Below are positions 1-11,463 of a stretch of DNA of 64,000 nt, one piece after another. The stretch's first letter is position 1. Each line of letters opens with the position of its first letter. The translations under genes were made by a program, and so were the position numbers. The notes below the pieces were generated by a model. The model worked only from the letters and a program-made list of their open reading frames with translations, did not search any database and was not told the DNA's origin. This stretch comes from Laguncularia racemosa (taxonomy: Eukaryota; Streptophyta; Magnoliopsida; Myrtales; Combretaceae). Where the stretch lies: NCBI GenBank assembly GCA_037954665.1, contig JBBMOL010000058.1, positions 1 to 64,000 on the forward strand, read 5' to 3'.

Positions 1-168
1 AGCTCGGGAACCAATTAGAACCAACCTACTTGCATACATAACATCATAAGGGGTTTGACAATTGAATGACAATGTAATGGTTTGTTATTTTGTCCTTGGA
101 GTTCAGGACCATTTCCCTGTAATGTTTTCATAGTTCTGTTTGTAACTAAGCTATTTTTATTGTAATAG
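1..168 (+). other. 5' leader of element 1 (partial)
   Basis: This non-coding stretch matches the leader between LTR and ORF1 of element 2 (complement of 25209-25728), for example the shared 'catttccctgtaatgtt' block. It ends in a T-rich tract and 'attgtaatag' directly before the ORF1 ATG at 169. Element 2 has the same arrangement, which resembles a 3' splice site. PBS and 5' LTR are outside the window. Confidence 0.7.
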
Positions 169-417
169 ATGGCTAGCAGTGCAGTCAACTGTCTCCTCCG
201 CAAAGAAATACGGGTGTACAAACCTTTGGACCCGAAATTGGTATTGGGCCACTGGTTTACTTTGTACAACCCAGAGGAGCAGGCCTTTATCCAGCAAAAG
301 ATCGGCCCCATACTCTCACTGACAAAGATAGAGGTGAATTTGCCTTTAGTCCGGGCTATGCTCCAAGTATGGGAAATCGAGCCCGCTGCTTTCTTTATCG
401 AGCCGCATGAGATCACC

Positions 418-422
418 CCTAC
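418..422. repeat. Target-site duplication CCTAC, left copy (element 3)
   Basis: CCTAC sits immediately before the TG of the left LTR at 423 and again immediately after the CA of the right LTR (7095-7099). Removing 423-7099 restores an ORF1 reading that agrees with element 2, which supports an insertion event. Confidence 0.95.
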
Positions 423-1199
423 TGATGCGAACCCTAGGTATATTAAACCTAGAACCCGTCGATCGTGATTTGAAATCGGATTCCCAAGAATCGTCTTGAA
501 CAAGCGATGAACGGAACTAGACCCCAACCACACTTGTTGATTGAAACCTAAGTTATCAAGATGACTTCCCCAAGCGTTTAGATCGAAGAAATCGAAAAGA
601 GTTCTTTCGCAAAGAACAAAAGAGAGAGAGCTCTCAAAAGGTGTATTCAATAATGAAATATCCGTAATAATCTGGCCCTAGCGTATCGGACAAGAGGGTA
701 TTTATACTAAGAAATAATAAAATACACACGTAGTACACGGCCTCCATACACGGCCGTGTCTCCAAGCCGTGTATGATGCTGGGCCTGCGACGAACAAAGT
801 ACACGGTCTCATACACGGTTGTGCCTCTAGGCCGTGTATGTGTCTGTGTATATGACGAGCACAGTACACGGTTTCATACACGACCGTGCCTTTTGGCCGT
901 GTATTCATCTGTGAAATTTCGACTGGGACACACGGCTGGGACACACGGTTGTGCCGCTGGCCGTGCTGTTAGGCCGTGTAAGTATATACGGTCCTGATAC
1001 ACGGCCGTGTATAGAGGCCGTGTATGATCCTATTGATTCCTTCATTCCTTCCGGTTCCTTCTCTTGCAGCTCCATCACTAATCCTTGCAAAGCTTCTCTC
1101 ATCCGCTTAGCTCTGGCTCTTGTCATTGGACCTCCAATACCATGTAACGGGTCATTGAACTTTGACTCTTGAACTCTTGATGCTAGCTGATCCCCATCA
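423..1199 (-). repeat. 3' LTR of element 3
   Basis: 777 bp, beginning TGATGC and ending CCCATCA on the plus strand. On the minus strand it is the 3' LTR. It contains a TATAAATA box (complement of 699-706). Upstream of that box in U3 (about 720-1020) lies a run of ACACGG / CCGTGT half-sites and palindromes. It is 26 bp longer than the 5' LTR because of two small indels inside the repeat run, near 930-945 and 988-1000. The last 295 bp of the integrase reading frame lie inside this LTR. Confidence 0.93.
699..706 (-). promoter_or_regulatory. TATA box of the element 3 LTR
   Basis: TATAAATA on the minus strand, about 490 bp into the LTR and just downstream of the palindrome array. The right LTR carries the same box near 6620-6630. 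Position and sequence fit an LTR core promoter; transcription is not shown. Confidence 0.6.
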
Positions 1200-2345
1200 T
1201 TCCCTCCTTCCTCGAAAAGATTCATCCTCGAATCACCTGCATCATATAGAGTAAGATCAGAAACATTAAAAGTTGCGCTTACATTACCATAGTGACTTGG
1301 TAAGTCAATCTTGTAAGCGTTATCGTTGATGCGTTCCAACACTTGGAATGGCCCATCTCCCCTAGGGTGCAACTTAGATTTTCGCTGTTCGGCAAATCGC
1401 TCCTTTCTCAGGTGCACCCACACCCAATCTCCTGGATGAAAGACAACTTTCACACGACCCTTATTGGCCTGGCGAGCATAATGCTCATTCTTTTTCTCGA
1501 TGTTAGCTCGAACCTGAGCATGCAATTCCTGCACAAATTCTGCCTTTTTCTTTCCATCAAGATCAACAAATTCATTAGCAGGCAAAGGCAAAATATCTAG
1601 TGGAGTCAAAGGATTAAAACCATACACAACTTCAAATGGAGAGTAAAATGTAGTGGAATGCACAGTCCTATTATATGTAAATTCTACATGTGGTAGACAT
1701 TGCTCCCATTGTTTCAAATTTTTATGAATCACAGCACGCAACAGGGTTGAAAGAGTCCTATTGACTACTTCGGTCTGACCATCAGTTTGAGGATGTGCAA
1801 CAGTAGAGAACAACAACTTAGTGCCTAGCCTATTCCACAAAGTACGCCAAAAATGACTCAAGAATTTCACATCCCTATCACTCACAATAGAATTGGGCAA
1901 GCCATGCAATCGGGACAATCTCTCTAAAAAACAAATCAGCAATATGTTGTGCATCATTAGTTTTAGAACAGGCAATGAAGTGAGCCATCTTACTAAACCT
2001 ATCAACAACAACAAATATGCTATCTTTTCCACTTTGAGACCGTGGTAAAACCCCAACACAAAATCCATAGAAATGTCAGTCCAGGGTTGATTAGGCACGG
2101 GTAATGGAATGTATTCTCCATGGGGCATTACTTTAGATTTAGCCTGTTTACATGTAATGCACTTATCAAAACATAGTTTGCACATCACGCTTCATTTTTT
2201 GCCAATAAAAATGTTCATGCAAAATATCCAAAGTCTTTGCAACACCAAAGTGTCCCATTAAACCACCCCCATGTGTTTCCCTCACAAGCAATTCACGCAC
2301 AGAACTTTTAGGCACGCACAACCTATATTTCTTAAACAAGTACCC
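905..2345 (-). pseudogene. Integrase region of element 3
   Basis: Inserts retroelement cDNA. Reading on the minus strand, an H2C2 zinc-binding region lies at about 2180-2345 (ETHGG..GHFGVAKTLDIL, then CITCKQAKSK), split by a frame change near 2185. A core follows in 905-2188 with WTDISMDFVLG, IVSDRD and HPQTDGQTEVVNRTL carrying the expected D, D and E positions. The core reads poorly between the first two catalytic residues, where a stretch is out of frame. The C-terminal part has the WVHLRKERF and GDGPFQVLERINDNAYKI blocks of plant gypsy elements. The frame passes through the polypurine tract and runs 98 codons into the 3' LTR, including GGPMTRARAKRMREALQGL. Inactive because of frameshifts. 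Confidence 0.85.
1200..1214 (-). promoter_or_regulatory. Polypurine tract of element 3
   Basis: On the minus strand CGAGGAAGGAGGGA directly precedes the TGATGGGG start of the 3' LTR. This is the normal site for plus-strand cDNA priming. It lies inside the open integrase frame. Confidence 0.8.
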
Positions 2346-2375
2346 ATCATACCTATAATAGTCAGCATACCAGAC

Positions 2376-2819
2376 TCAGCACAAGCAGCCCAAATTTGAC
2401 CAAAAATCAGCATCAGTCTCATACAATTCCTTAATGAGTTCAAATCCAAGCAATCGAGTATGCAAAGAAGTCAAAAGTGAATACCTTCGGAAAAATGCAT
2501 CAGCCACCACATTCTCTTTTCCTTGCTTGTATTTAATCACATACGGGAATGTCTCAATGAACTCTAGCCACTTTGCATGCCTCTTGTTCAACTTACCTTG
2601 AGTCTTCAGAAACTTCAAACTCTCATGATCGGAATGAATGATGAACTCCTTAGGCCATAGGTAATGTTGCCAAGTTCGCAAGGTCCTCACCAAAGCATAT
2701 AACTCCTTGTCATAGACTGGGTAATTTAATGCAGCGCCATTGAGTTTTTCGCTAAAGTAAGCGATTGGTTTGGATTCCTGCATCAAAACACCACGATACC
2801 TTTCCCAGAAGCATCGCAT
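2376..2819 (-). pseudogene. RNase H domain of element 3
   Basis: Degrades the RNA strand during reverse transcription. Visible motifs: SKPIAYFSEKLNGAALNYPV, YDKELYALVRTLRTWQHYL, FIIHSDHESLKFL and YKQGKENVVADAF. It follows the RT block on the minus strand, with the RT-RNase H connection (about 2820-3007) out of frame. Typical Ty3/gypsy RNase H; part of a broken polyprotein. Confidence 0.88.
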
Positions 2820-3007
2820 TCAATCTCAAAAACTTTCTCAAAATTAGGTAGAATAAGTAATGGTGCATTAGTCAACTTACCTTTCAACGCAGTTAAAAGC
2901 CTCCTCATGCACTTTAGTCCACCTAAACTCAGCATTCTTCTTAACAAGATCATTTAAAGGAGCAGCAATAGAACTAAAGTCCCTAACAAACCTCCTATAA
3001 AAACTTG

Positions 3008-4345
3008 CTAATCCATGAAAGCTTCTGACCTCACCGGCGTTCCTAGGTGTTGGCCACTCCCTGATCGCCTTCCCTTATCTTCATCCATAGCAATCCCATT
3101 TGCACCTACAACAAATCCAAGAAAAACCACAGATTCCATACAAAAGGTGCACTTCTTCAAGTTTGCATACAACTTGTTTTCTCGCAAAACAGTAAACACA
3201 CTTTGTAAATGCTGAACATGTTCATTTAAAGTCGTGCTGTAAACTAAGATATCATCAAAGTAGATAACAACAAATTTTCCAATGAAAACGCGAAGAACAT
3301 GATTCATCAACCTCATAAATGTGCTAGGCGCATTTGTTAATCCAAAAGGCATTACCATCCACTCATATAAACCATGTTTAGTTTTAAAAGCCGTTTTCCA
3401 CTCATCTCCCTCTTTCATGCGAATTTGGTAATAACCATTCTTTAAATCAATTTTGGAAAACAAACAGGCACCATGCAACTCATCAAGCATATTATCAAGT
3501 CTAGGGATAGGATGTCTATACTTAACTGTGATCTTGTTGATTGCTCGACAGTCAACACACATCCACCATGTTCCATCCTTCTTGGGAACCAGGATGACAG
3601 GAACTGAGCATGGACTGAGGCTTTCTCTCACAAACCCCTTCTCTACTAGATCATCAACCTGCCTTTGGATCTCCTTAGTTTCTTCTGGATTAGCCCGATA
3701 AGCTGGCCGATTAGGAATGGAAACACCCGGGATAAAGTCAATCTGGTGCTCAATGCCTTTTATTGGAGGCAATCCCTTTGGTACCTCCTCAGGAAACAAG
3801 TCCTCATATTCCTGCAAAAGAGACACAACCACACTTGGCAAAGAAGAGTTAAGGTTAGTAGTAGTAAAATACAAATCCTGGTACATGAGTACAAGTAGTT
3901 GTTTCCTGGCCACTATTGCACTCTTAACCTCACTTTTTCTTGCAACCCCACTCTCTCCTGCAATTTTCTCTCCACTCAGTGTGTTAAGCTCTTCACTCTC
4001 TTGGCTCACAAGTGTTTGCCTCTCACTCTTTCTCTCTTTTTCACTCTTTTCTTGTCCACTCAAGTGTTTCTCTCTAAACGCTTTTGCTAGCCTCACTTGA
4101 TCCTCACAAGCCTCCCATGGTTTCTGGGGAGTTAGAACCACATTTCTCTTGTTTAAAACAAAAGAGTAATGGTTCTTGTATCCATCATACATTACCCTCC
4201 GATCGAACTGCCATGGTCGCCCCAACAATATGTGACTAGCCTGCATGGGAACTACATCACACATCACCTCATCATGATAACTCCCAATAGAAAATGAAAT
4301 AAGGACCTGCCTGGTCACCTTCACTTCCCCACACTCATTCAACCA
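3008..4345 (-). pseudogene. Protease end and reverse transcriptase of element 3
   Basis: The frame begins with the second half of the aspartic protease (SHILLGRPWQFDRRVMYDG, the ILG motif after the flap). A linker and a full set of RT motifs follow: VSIPNRPAYR, VPVILVPKKDGTWWMCVD, SKIDLKNGYYQIRM, VMPFGLTNAPSTFM and VVIYFDDILVYS with the YxDD catalytic pair. It is separated from gag-protease only by a single in-frame TAG (4346-4348), so it was one polyprotein. The C-terminal end is lost to a frameshift near 3010. Confidence 0.92.
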
Positions 4346-5701
4346 CTATAACTGGTATGGTTTCTGATGCTTCGAAGTTTTTAACCTCAACTTATCAACC
4401 AATAAGGTACTAGCAACGTTAGTACGGCTACCACTATCAATGATCAAGTTGCATACCTTCTTCTGCACATGACACCGGGTGTGAAAAATATGCTCACGCT
4501 GAACCCCTTCACCATCATCCTTAGGCTGAGTACTAAGGACTCGCCTAGTAACTAGCAATTCCCCACTCACGGGTCCCTCAACGTCCACATCACTACAATC
4601 CTCCAATGGTGGCACGTCGTCATCACTGGAACTAATACTCTCCACATCTCCATTATCCCGAATGATCATGGTCCTTTGATTTGGACATTGAGATGCAATA
4701 TGTCCAAACCCCTGACACCTGAAACATTTGACATCACGAGTTCTAGTGAATGGTTTAGTGTCAGATTTACCTTTAGAGGAAGTAATTGAACTTTTGGCCT
4801 TCGCATCCTCTTTTGGTTTTGAGTCTGCAGTGTTCTTCTTCCAATTTGACTTCCATGAAGAGTTAGAAGTCGCCCAAGATTTAGAATTCCCCTTATACTT
4901 CAACTGCTTCTCTACCTTGATCGCCTTATGCAGCAATTCCTCAATATCCACATAATGTTGTAAGTCTACTACATCAGCGATCTTCCGATTCAACCCATTG
5001 AGGAATCTAGCCATTGTAGCCTCATCTTCCTCATCCACGTTAGCTCTAATCATAGCTATCTCCATCTCCTTATAATAGTCCTCTACACTTTTGGACCCTT
5101 GTGTCAACCCCTGTAATTTCCTATGCAAATCCCTATAATAATGACTAGGGATAAACCTCTTCCGCATAATTGTTTTCATCTCATTCCAAGTGCCAACAGG
5201 CCTCTCACCATACCTTCTCCTATTACGCACCAGCTGATCCCACCATACACTGGCATAATCAAAAAATTCAATTGCAGCTAACTTTATCTTCTTCTCCTCA
5301 CTGTAATTATGGCAATCAAATACATGGTCCACTTTTCTCTCCCACTCCAAATACAACTCTGGATCATTCTTCCCTTGAAAGGAAGGTATCTTCATCTTAA
5401 TACTACCCAAATTACCATCTCGCCGTTGGGTGTCTCTTCTCTCCCTCATGAAACCATATTCCCCTGAATCAGTATCCTCATTCTCTTCTATACTCACTCC
5501 ACCTCTTGAATGCCTATTAGTTCTTCTCCCCACAACATTACTACCTGACGGTTCCCTACTCTGCTCCATCTTATCCAACCTCTCATGAACTTGCTCCATT
5601 TCAGCACTCAGCATTTTTTTCATCTCACCGAATAATGCCTCAAACATCAATTTCTTATCTACGCCTCCCTTCTCTCCATTAGTAGGACTTTGATCAGACA
5701 T
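4346..5701 (-). CDS. Gag and N-terminal protease of element 3
   Basis: A 451-codon open frame starting at the ATG complement of 5699-5701. An N-terminal coiled coil (FGEMKKMLSAEMEQVHERLDK) is followed by the retrotransposon gag core (YLEWERKVDHVFDCHNYSEE, YYKEMEIAMIRANVDEED), a zinc knuckle CFRCQGFGHIASQCPN, and the catalytic DSGS of an aspartic protease (CNLIIDSGSRTNVAS). The stop is a TAG inside the protease, in a position that reads as Q/W context in the continuing frame, and looks like a C-to-T mutation. This is the best preserved ORF in the element. Gag packages element RNA in cytoplasmic particles. Confidence 0.9.
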   Translation of the reverse strand: MSDQSPTNGEKGGVDKKLMFEALFGEMKKMLSAEMEQVHERLDKMEQSREPSGSNVVGRRTNRHSRGGVSIEENEDTDSGEYGFMRERRDTQRRDGNLGSIKMKIPSFQGKNDPELYLEWERKVDHVFDCHNYSEEKKIKLAAIEFFDYASVWWDQLVRNRRRYGERPVGTWNEMKTIMRKRFIPSHYYRDLHRKLQGLTQGSKSVEDYYKEMEIAMIRANVDEEDEATMARFLNGLNRKIADVVDLQHYVDIEELLHKAIKVEKQLKYKGNSKSWATSNSSWKSNWKKNTADSKPKEDAKAKSSITSSKGKSDTKPFTRTRDVKCFRCQGFGHIASQCPNQRTMIIRDNGDVESISSSDDDVPPLEDCSDVDVEGPVSGELLVTRRVLSTQPKDDGEGVQREHIFHTRCHVQKKVCNLIIDSGSRTNVASTLLVDKLRLKTSKHQKPYQL

Positions 5702-6343
5702 ATTGCTGCAACAAAAGGGTTAGAAATAACACACAAAAATAAAATAAAATAAATAAACCTCACACTTCTCTCCCTCACCTGTTTACACTCAAAGATGTGA
5801 ATTCACTCGTGTTTCGTTCACTAAATAGATAATCCTCACAACTCGCTCTTATAGGCTCTTTGATCAGAACTCAATCAAAATTTCTTTAACATAAACCACT
5901 AAGGCAACTCACTTTTTAAAAAAACGGTTCCAATTCAACAGCCAATTAAGGGAAACACGGACAAGGACTCCAATAGGGACACAATGAATACCCACGAATG
6001 ACGATAAATATCGATACTGGATTACTGAAATGTTCTTCCTTTTTTTTTTTATATGAATTTCTCTTCTTCTTCTTCTCTTTTTTTTTTTTTAAACCTAAGC
6101 TAATTTGTCTGCGATTTGCAGTGGCCGCAGTGGAAAAAAAAAAAAAAAGGCAACGAATTTGCGTTGCTCAGGAGGATTCGAGAACAACAACAGAACAATA
6201 GCAATTTCCTGACGAATTTCCAGACAATTGAAGATATATATATGAAACGAATTTCCAGACGATTTTTTTTTTTTGAAGACAACGATAAATAATAGAAAAG
6301 GATAGAATTACTTGAATCAAGAAGCCGAGGCTCTGGTACCAAA
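5702..6343 (-). other. 5' leader and primer-binding site of element 3
   Basis: Non-coding leader between the 5' LTR (6344) and gag. Next to the LTR, the complement of about 6325-6341 reads TGGTACCAGAGCCTC. This matches the tRNA-iMet type PBS (TGGTATCAGAGCC) with one change. The leader also holds poly-T and CTT-rich stretches at 6038-6090 and a (TA) run at 6234-6242. Confidence 0.8.
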
Positions 6344-7094
6344 TGATGCGAACCCTAGGTATATTAAACCTAGAACCCGTCGATCGTGATTTGAAATCGG
6401 ATTCCCAAGAATCGTCTTGAACAAGCGATGAACGGAACTAGACCCCAACCACACCTGTTGATTGAAACCTAAGTTATCAAGATGACTTCCCCAAGCGTTT
6501 AGATCGAAGAAATCGAAAAGAGTTCTTTCGCAAAGAACAAAAGAGAGAGAGCTCTCAAAAGGTGTATTCAATAATGAAATATCCGTAATAATCTAGCCCT
6601 AGCGTATCTGACAAGAGGGTATTTATACTAAGAAATAATAAAATACACGTGTAGTACACCGCCTCCATACACGGTCGTGTCTCCAAGCCGTGTATGATGC
6701 TGGGCATGCAACGAACAAAGTACATGGTCTCATACACAGCTGTGCCTCTAGGCCGTGTATGTGTCTGTGTATATGACGAGCACAGTACACGGTTTCATAC
6801 ACGACCGTGCCTTTTGGCCGTGTATTCATCTATGAAATTTCGGCTGGGACACACGGTTGTGCCGCTGGCCGTGCTGTTAGGCCGTGTAAGTATACACGGC
6901 CGTGTATAGAGGTCGTGTATGATCCTATTGATTCCTTCATTCCTTGTGGTTCCTTCTCTTGCAGCTCCATCACTAATCCTTGCAAAGCTTCTCTCATCCG
7001 CTTAGCTCTGGCTCTTGTCATTGGACCTCCAATACCATGTAACGGGTCATTGGACTTTGACTCTTGAACTCTTGATGCTAGCTGATCCCCATCA
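6344..7094 (-). repeat. 5' LTR of element 3
   Basis: 751 bp, TG...CA, nearly identical to 423-1199. The same TATA box and ACACGGCCGTGT-type repeats are present, with several CG-to-TG or CA changes in the palindromes. It is followed at 7095-7099 by the second CCTAC target duplication. Confidence 0.93.
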
Positions 7095-8426
7095 CCTACC
7101 TTGGAGGAGTACACCCAGTTGCTACAGACTCCAGCACTAACCGATCAGAGGCCGGGCCAACCGGTACCTTCAGCAGATTATTAGGCATCCGTAAGACAGC
7201 AGTCAACAAAGCCCTAGCGGACTGTAATGGAAATTGCATACGGATGGATGATTTAGAAGCATGGTTCATCGCCCGAGAGGACAATGGGGATAGAAAGGAC
7301 GTCCTGAGTGGGGACCCCAAGACTTACAGACAGAGAAGGGTGAACGCTTTCATCTTGACAGCCTTCGCCACCATACTGTTCCCCACTGGGACCTTCTATA
7401 TTCACTACAGGGTTGTAGAGCTGGTGACCCAATTCCTGGAGGGAAGATCCTACATCCCGGCTCTACTGGCTGAACAGATCCGGAATTTAAACTTCCTCAA
7501 GAAAAAAGGCCATGGGATCCTTCGCTCTAGCCTCAACCTTCTGCTAATATGGTTTGTAAGCCATCTCAAGTGTTTTGGGTTGAACATGGTCAGGAAAACC
7601 CTAGCCCAACAGGTGGATCTGGTGGATTCATGTGTAGAAAAGGTAAAGCTACTCGACGACCTTACCAGCCACAGTTGGGTAGAGTTGCTTAGGAGCTTTA
7701 GTGCCGAAGATATTTTATGGACAGCCAGGTGGAGTTGCTATAACAAAATCATCTTGACCTGCAGAAACTTCCAAGCAGTGCCTTTAATCGGAATCAGCGG
7801 ATGTATCGGATATCACCCAAACTCAATGGTCCGCCAGTTCGGCACTATCCAAGATATCGTTTATCGGCCCTCGGTACAAGCAGTTACCTTTGATTATCAA
7901 GATCCGAACCTGTTAGTAGCTGAGAAGTTTGTGAAGCTGGCAGAGGTCAAAGCACTTTGGGAAGCCAGAATTGAAAGCCCGAATGTGGACCTCGAGGAAT
8001 TATATGGCGAAGTGGGAAAGCACTGAGCCACCAGAGAATTTGTAATCCACCAGCTATACCAGACAGGGGAAAGAGCGTATCGGGTTCCAGACGTCACCCA
8101 ACCGAGACTAGACAAGATCAATCCAGAGACAGAAGTATACCTGGAACAGGTCAGGGCTCGAATGGAGGTGTACTTTGAAGCTGGGGATCATAAGAAAGAC
8201 ATCTGGAAGGGACGTTTCAAAGAATCCGATCAAAGGAACAAGGCCTTAGAAGCACAATTGGAGAAATGCCAGGCCAAAGTTAAGGAATTGGAAGCCGTCA
8301 TCAGTGGGAAATCTGAGCCTCCACGACAGAAGACTAAAAGAACTAGGAAGTAGATCTTTATTTGTAATATTTTATTTTGAACTCCAGAATTTTTAATATT
8401 AATAAAAGTGAATTTTCAATATTACA

Positions 8427-9769
8427 TTGTCAGTCAGTTGTCAACCCTTTTTACTTTTTAGCATCCGTGTGACACATGCATATCATTCTTGCATTCATTA
8501 CACTAAAAAGCAAAATGCGAATCCAGGTATCAAAATAGCTTCCAGACAATCGAACCCTCCTCGAAGCCCAGTTCTCACGCGCTCAAGAACAAAAATGGCT
8601 AACAGCAGTGACAACCGCAACAACACCAATGCTGAAGCTGCCTCGGACTCTAGGATCATGTCCCTAGAACAAACAGTCCAACAACCGGCTGCCCAGGTTT
8701 ACCTCTTAACCGAAAGCATCGGCCTCCTGCGCAACACTCAGCCAACCCAGGAAGAGTATTCAGGGGCCAGAAAGGGGAAAGCAGTGGAGGGACAGCCTCC
8801 GGAATATGAAGAGATCAATTCCCACCTTAACCCGGCCTTTGAATATGAGCCAAAGGTCAACCAGGGGCCGACCTCTAATGACTTGAAAAAGGAGATGGAA
8901 GAGAGGCAGAAGGAGATGGAGAAACGACTCTTCCAGCAGCTCCATGACAAGATGAGAACCATTGAGGGCCCTGACGGTTTTGAACAGGCCGGAATCACCA
9001 ACCTGCCAGCATACAGAGAAGAGGCATACCCCGAGAAGTTCAAGACCCCAGAGTTCGAAAAGTATGATGGGACCGGCTGCCCCAAAATGCATACCAGGCT
9101 ATATGCTCGGAAAATGAGCAAGTATGCTCAATACGACCAGCTCATGCTTCAGACATTCCAAGACAGCCTCACAAGCCCTGCACTGGTCTGGTATGCCACC
9201 TGGACTTCAACATTGTCAACACTTGGGAGAAGCTAGCCCGGGCGTTTTATGACCAATATAAGTTCAATATTGAAGTCGCCCCATCTGTAATCGACCTGGG
9301 AAGTCTCCGGAAGAGACATGCTGAGTCGTTTAAAGAATACGCTTAGCGCTGGAGAGCCCAGGCCGCTAGGGTAGCAACCCCGATGTCAGAGAAGGAATTG
9401 ACATCCATATTTGTCAATACCCTGGACAAGACCTACTTTTCACATCTAGTAGGCCAAACCTCCTCCAGTTTTGCAGAGTTGGTGGCCGCGGGCTGTAGGA
9501 TTGAGAACACCATCACCACCGGTAGACTCCAAACAATGGAGCCTCCTAGGGTCACACCGACACAGAAGCCTGTGGGAGGAAATAGAGCTAAAGAGTCCAC
9601 TGTTAGCACGGTCCACTCTGGTAAAGCAGAAAAGGCCGGGACTCGTGTTACATTTCAGACCACGAGTACCCCAGTCCAGCAAACCACGACGGGTCAAACT
9701 CAGGCTGTCAGGGTCCAAGGCAGTTCACTCCAATCCCCATCCCACTCAGTCAAGTCTTCGCTCGGTTGA
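8427..9769 (+). pseudogene. Gag of element 1
   Basis: The likely start is the ATG at 8595 (MANSSDNRNNTNAEAASDS); element 2 starts its gag in the same way. An N-terminal coiled-coil region (SLEQTVQQ, MEERQKEMEKRLFQQLHDKM) precedes the gag core with YPEKFKTPEFEKYDGTGCP and MLQTFQDSLTSPALVWYA. A frameshift near 9205 breaks the frame just after LVWYA. An in-frame TAG occurs at about 9345 (EYA-stop-RWRAQAA). The second half (9383-9769) reads MSEKELTSIFVNTLDKTYF. Defective capsid protein. Confidence 0.85.
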
Positions 9770-11463
9770 GGGCAGACAACTTAATTAGTTTCGAGATCCC
9801 CAACGACCAGTACAAGCCCAAGAACTTTGACTCAAATCTCAAGTGTGACTACCACATGGGTCAGGAGGGGCATTCCACAGATAGGTGCTGGAGGCTCCGA
9901 CACAAAATCCAAGATTTAATTGATGCAGGAATCATACAATTGGATTTCGTGAACACGCCAGCACCCAATGTCAACACCAACCCCCTGCCCAATCACAGGC
10001 CCGCCATTAATATGATTACATCTGAGGAGTCGGTTCCCAAAGAAGCCCTGAAGATCGAACCACAAAAGAAGCAATCTCGCCAAGCTCCAGAACAGACTCC
10101 AAAAATGCACATTAAAAGACGGTGGTCAGTTGGAGACCCAACGGTCGACACTTTGGGGGAATCACACGGGAGATTTCAGTACTTAGTGAATTATTCTTAT
10201 ACCCCGACTGAGCAAGGGCCACCTAGCGGATGGGGACCGGAGTTTGAGAAGGAGGACAACCCGGCAAAGGAAGAGGGGAAGACTGTCCACATGATCAACT
10301 CTCACCAAAAGCCCAGGGTTATACAGTGCTATGAGGGACAATCAACCGAGGTACAGATCCTAAGAAAAAGATATGTATTCAATGTCCCGATACCGGCAGA
10401 GAATTACAAGGCTGCACCGTTCGACTATCGGGCCCTCGAACAAGAGCGAACTCCTATAGTGGGAGGCATCACCCGCTCTGGGAGATTATATGATCCAAAG
10501 TATAAGAGCCCGACTGAAGAGCCCACCGTGGAAAAAGGGGAAGAAGAGGAAGAGGGACTTGCTGTGTTCACGAAGATGGTTAAAGCTAGTGAATACAAGA
10601 TCATGAAACAATTAAATAAAGTTCCAGCACAGATATTGCTCATGGGCCTTCTCACAACATCTGAACCTCACAGGGAAGCACTCTTTAAAGTGCTGAAAAA
10701 GATTCAGGTCCCGGAAGGTATCGCTACAGACAAATTGGGTCACGTGGCGGACTCCATTTTTGCAATGGACCAAATATCCTTCTCTCCGGAAGAGCTAGGG
10801 GAAGAGGGAGACCAACATACCAAACCACTATTCGTAGTGGTCAGGTGCAATGACACCATTGTCTCCCGGGTACTTATCGATAACGGATCATCTCTCAACG
10901 TTTGCCTATTGGCAACGCTCGACTTATTGGGGGTCGATCCAAGCAATATAAAACCCAGCTCCACAGTGGTCAGAGCTTTTGACGGGTCCAAAAGAGACAT
11001 AATAGGGGAGGTGAGCCTACCGGTGGAAATTGGTCCACAAACATTCCACATCTCCTTCCAGGTCCTCGATATCCCAAGATCTTTTAATTTGCTATTGGGA
11101 CGACCTTGGATACATGCTGCTGGAGCCATCCCCTCTAGTCTCCACCAAAGGGTCAAATTCATCACAAACGGGCAGATAGTCACTGTACTGGGCGAGCAGG
11201 ATTACGCCATATACAAAGAGACTGCCATACCTTATATTGGGGAAGAAGGTTCAGAAGACCTGGGGTTGCAGATTTTCAATGAAGTAAACATGGTGACCAG
11301 CAAGGAGGGCCGTCAGTTTAAAGAGTGGCAGCATGGGACGTTTGGACTAGGGTACATTCCTACGGCCGCAGAAGAAGCGCAAACAAAAGGGGCAAAAGGC
11401 AGAATAAGGGAGAAGCTGACCGACACCCAGATGTGCATCTCACCTCTCCAACAATCTTTCTGA
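9766..11463 (+). pseudogene. Gag zinc finger and aspartic protease of element 1
   Basis: An open frame of 565 codons. Near its start is a zinc-binding motif CDYHMGQEGHSTDRCWRL followed by RHKIQDLIDAG, the arrangement seen in Tat/Ogre gag. The protease lies in about 10840-11170: VLIDNGSSLNVC (catalytic D with NGS instead of the usual TGS), RAFDGSKRDIIGEV and FNLLLGRPWIHAAGA. The frame has no internal stop, so it is the best kept part of element 1, although gag upstream is broken. Confidence 0.88.

Larger units (their letters stand above)
423..7094 (-). mobile_element. Element 3: chromovirus-type Ty3/gypsy retrotransposon nested in element 1
   Basis: A complete structure of 6672 bp: two LTRs starting TG and ending CA, a 5-bp target duplication, a PBS beside the right LTR, a polypurine tract beside the left LTR, and gag-protease-RT-RNase H-integrase on the minus strand. 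Domain order (integrase last) makes it Ty3/gypsy. The single RNase H and the integrase tail with a GDGPFQVLERINDNAYKIDL block point to the chromoviruses. The integrase frame continues into the 3' LTR, as reported for some CRM-clade elements, but I could not see a clear chromodomain, so the clade is tentative. A hand alignment of the LTRs gives about 18 substitutions in about 750 bp plus two indels, which makes it the youngest of the three nested elements. Confidence 0.93.
169..8353 (+). pseudogene. ORF1 of element 1, split by element 3
   Basis: The first exon-like part (169-422) starts MASSAVNCLLRKEIRV and runs to HEITPT, where element 3 begins. The reading resumes after the target duplication at 7095-7099 and runs to a TGA at 8024-8026. 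The same frame then continues past the stop to 8353, ending in a lysine/arginine-rich tail after a predicted coiled coil (8162-8320, heptad-like RNKALEAQLEKCQAKVKELE). Ogre-type elements carry such an extra protein of unknown function before gag. Element 2 encodes a homologue (24304-25208). A short region just after the insertion is out of frame relative to the main frame. The TGA is shared with element 2 at the same codon (see findings). Interrupted by insertion, and so inactive as a gene. Confidence 0.75.

Noticed and set aside
702..997. ORFs on both strands across the ACACGG palindromes (also at 6623-6909)
   Set aside because: The palindromic repeats keep frames open by chance; the products are low-complexity and lie in LTRs.
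3453..4100. Plus-strand ORFs opposite the element 3 RT
   Set aside because: Shadows of the minus-strand RT with no family motifs.
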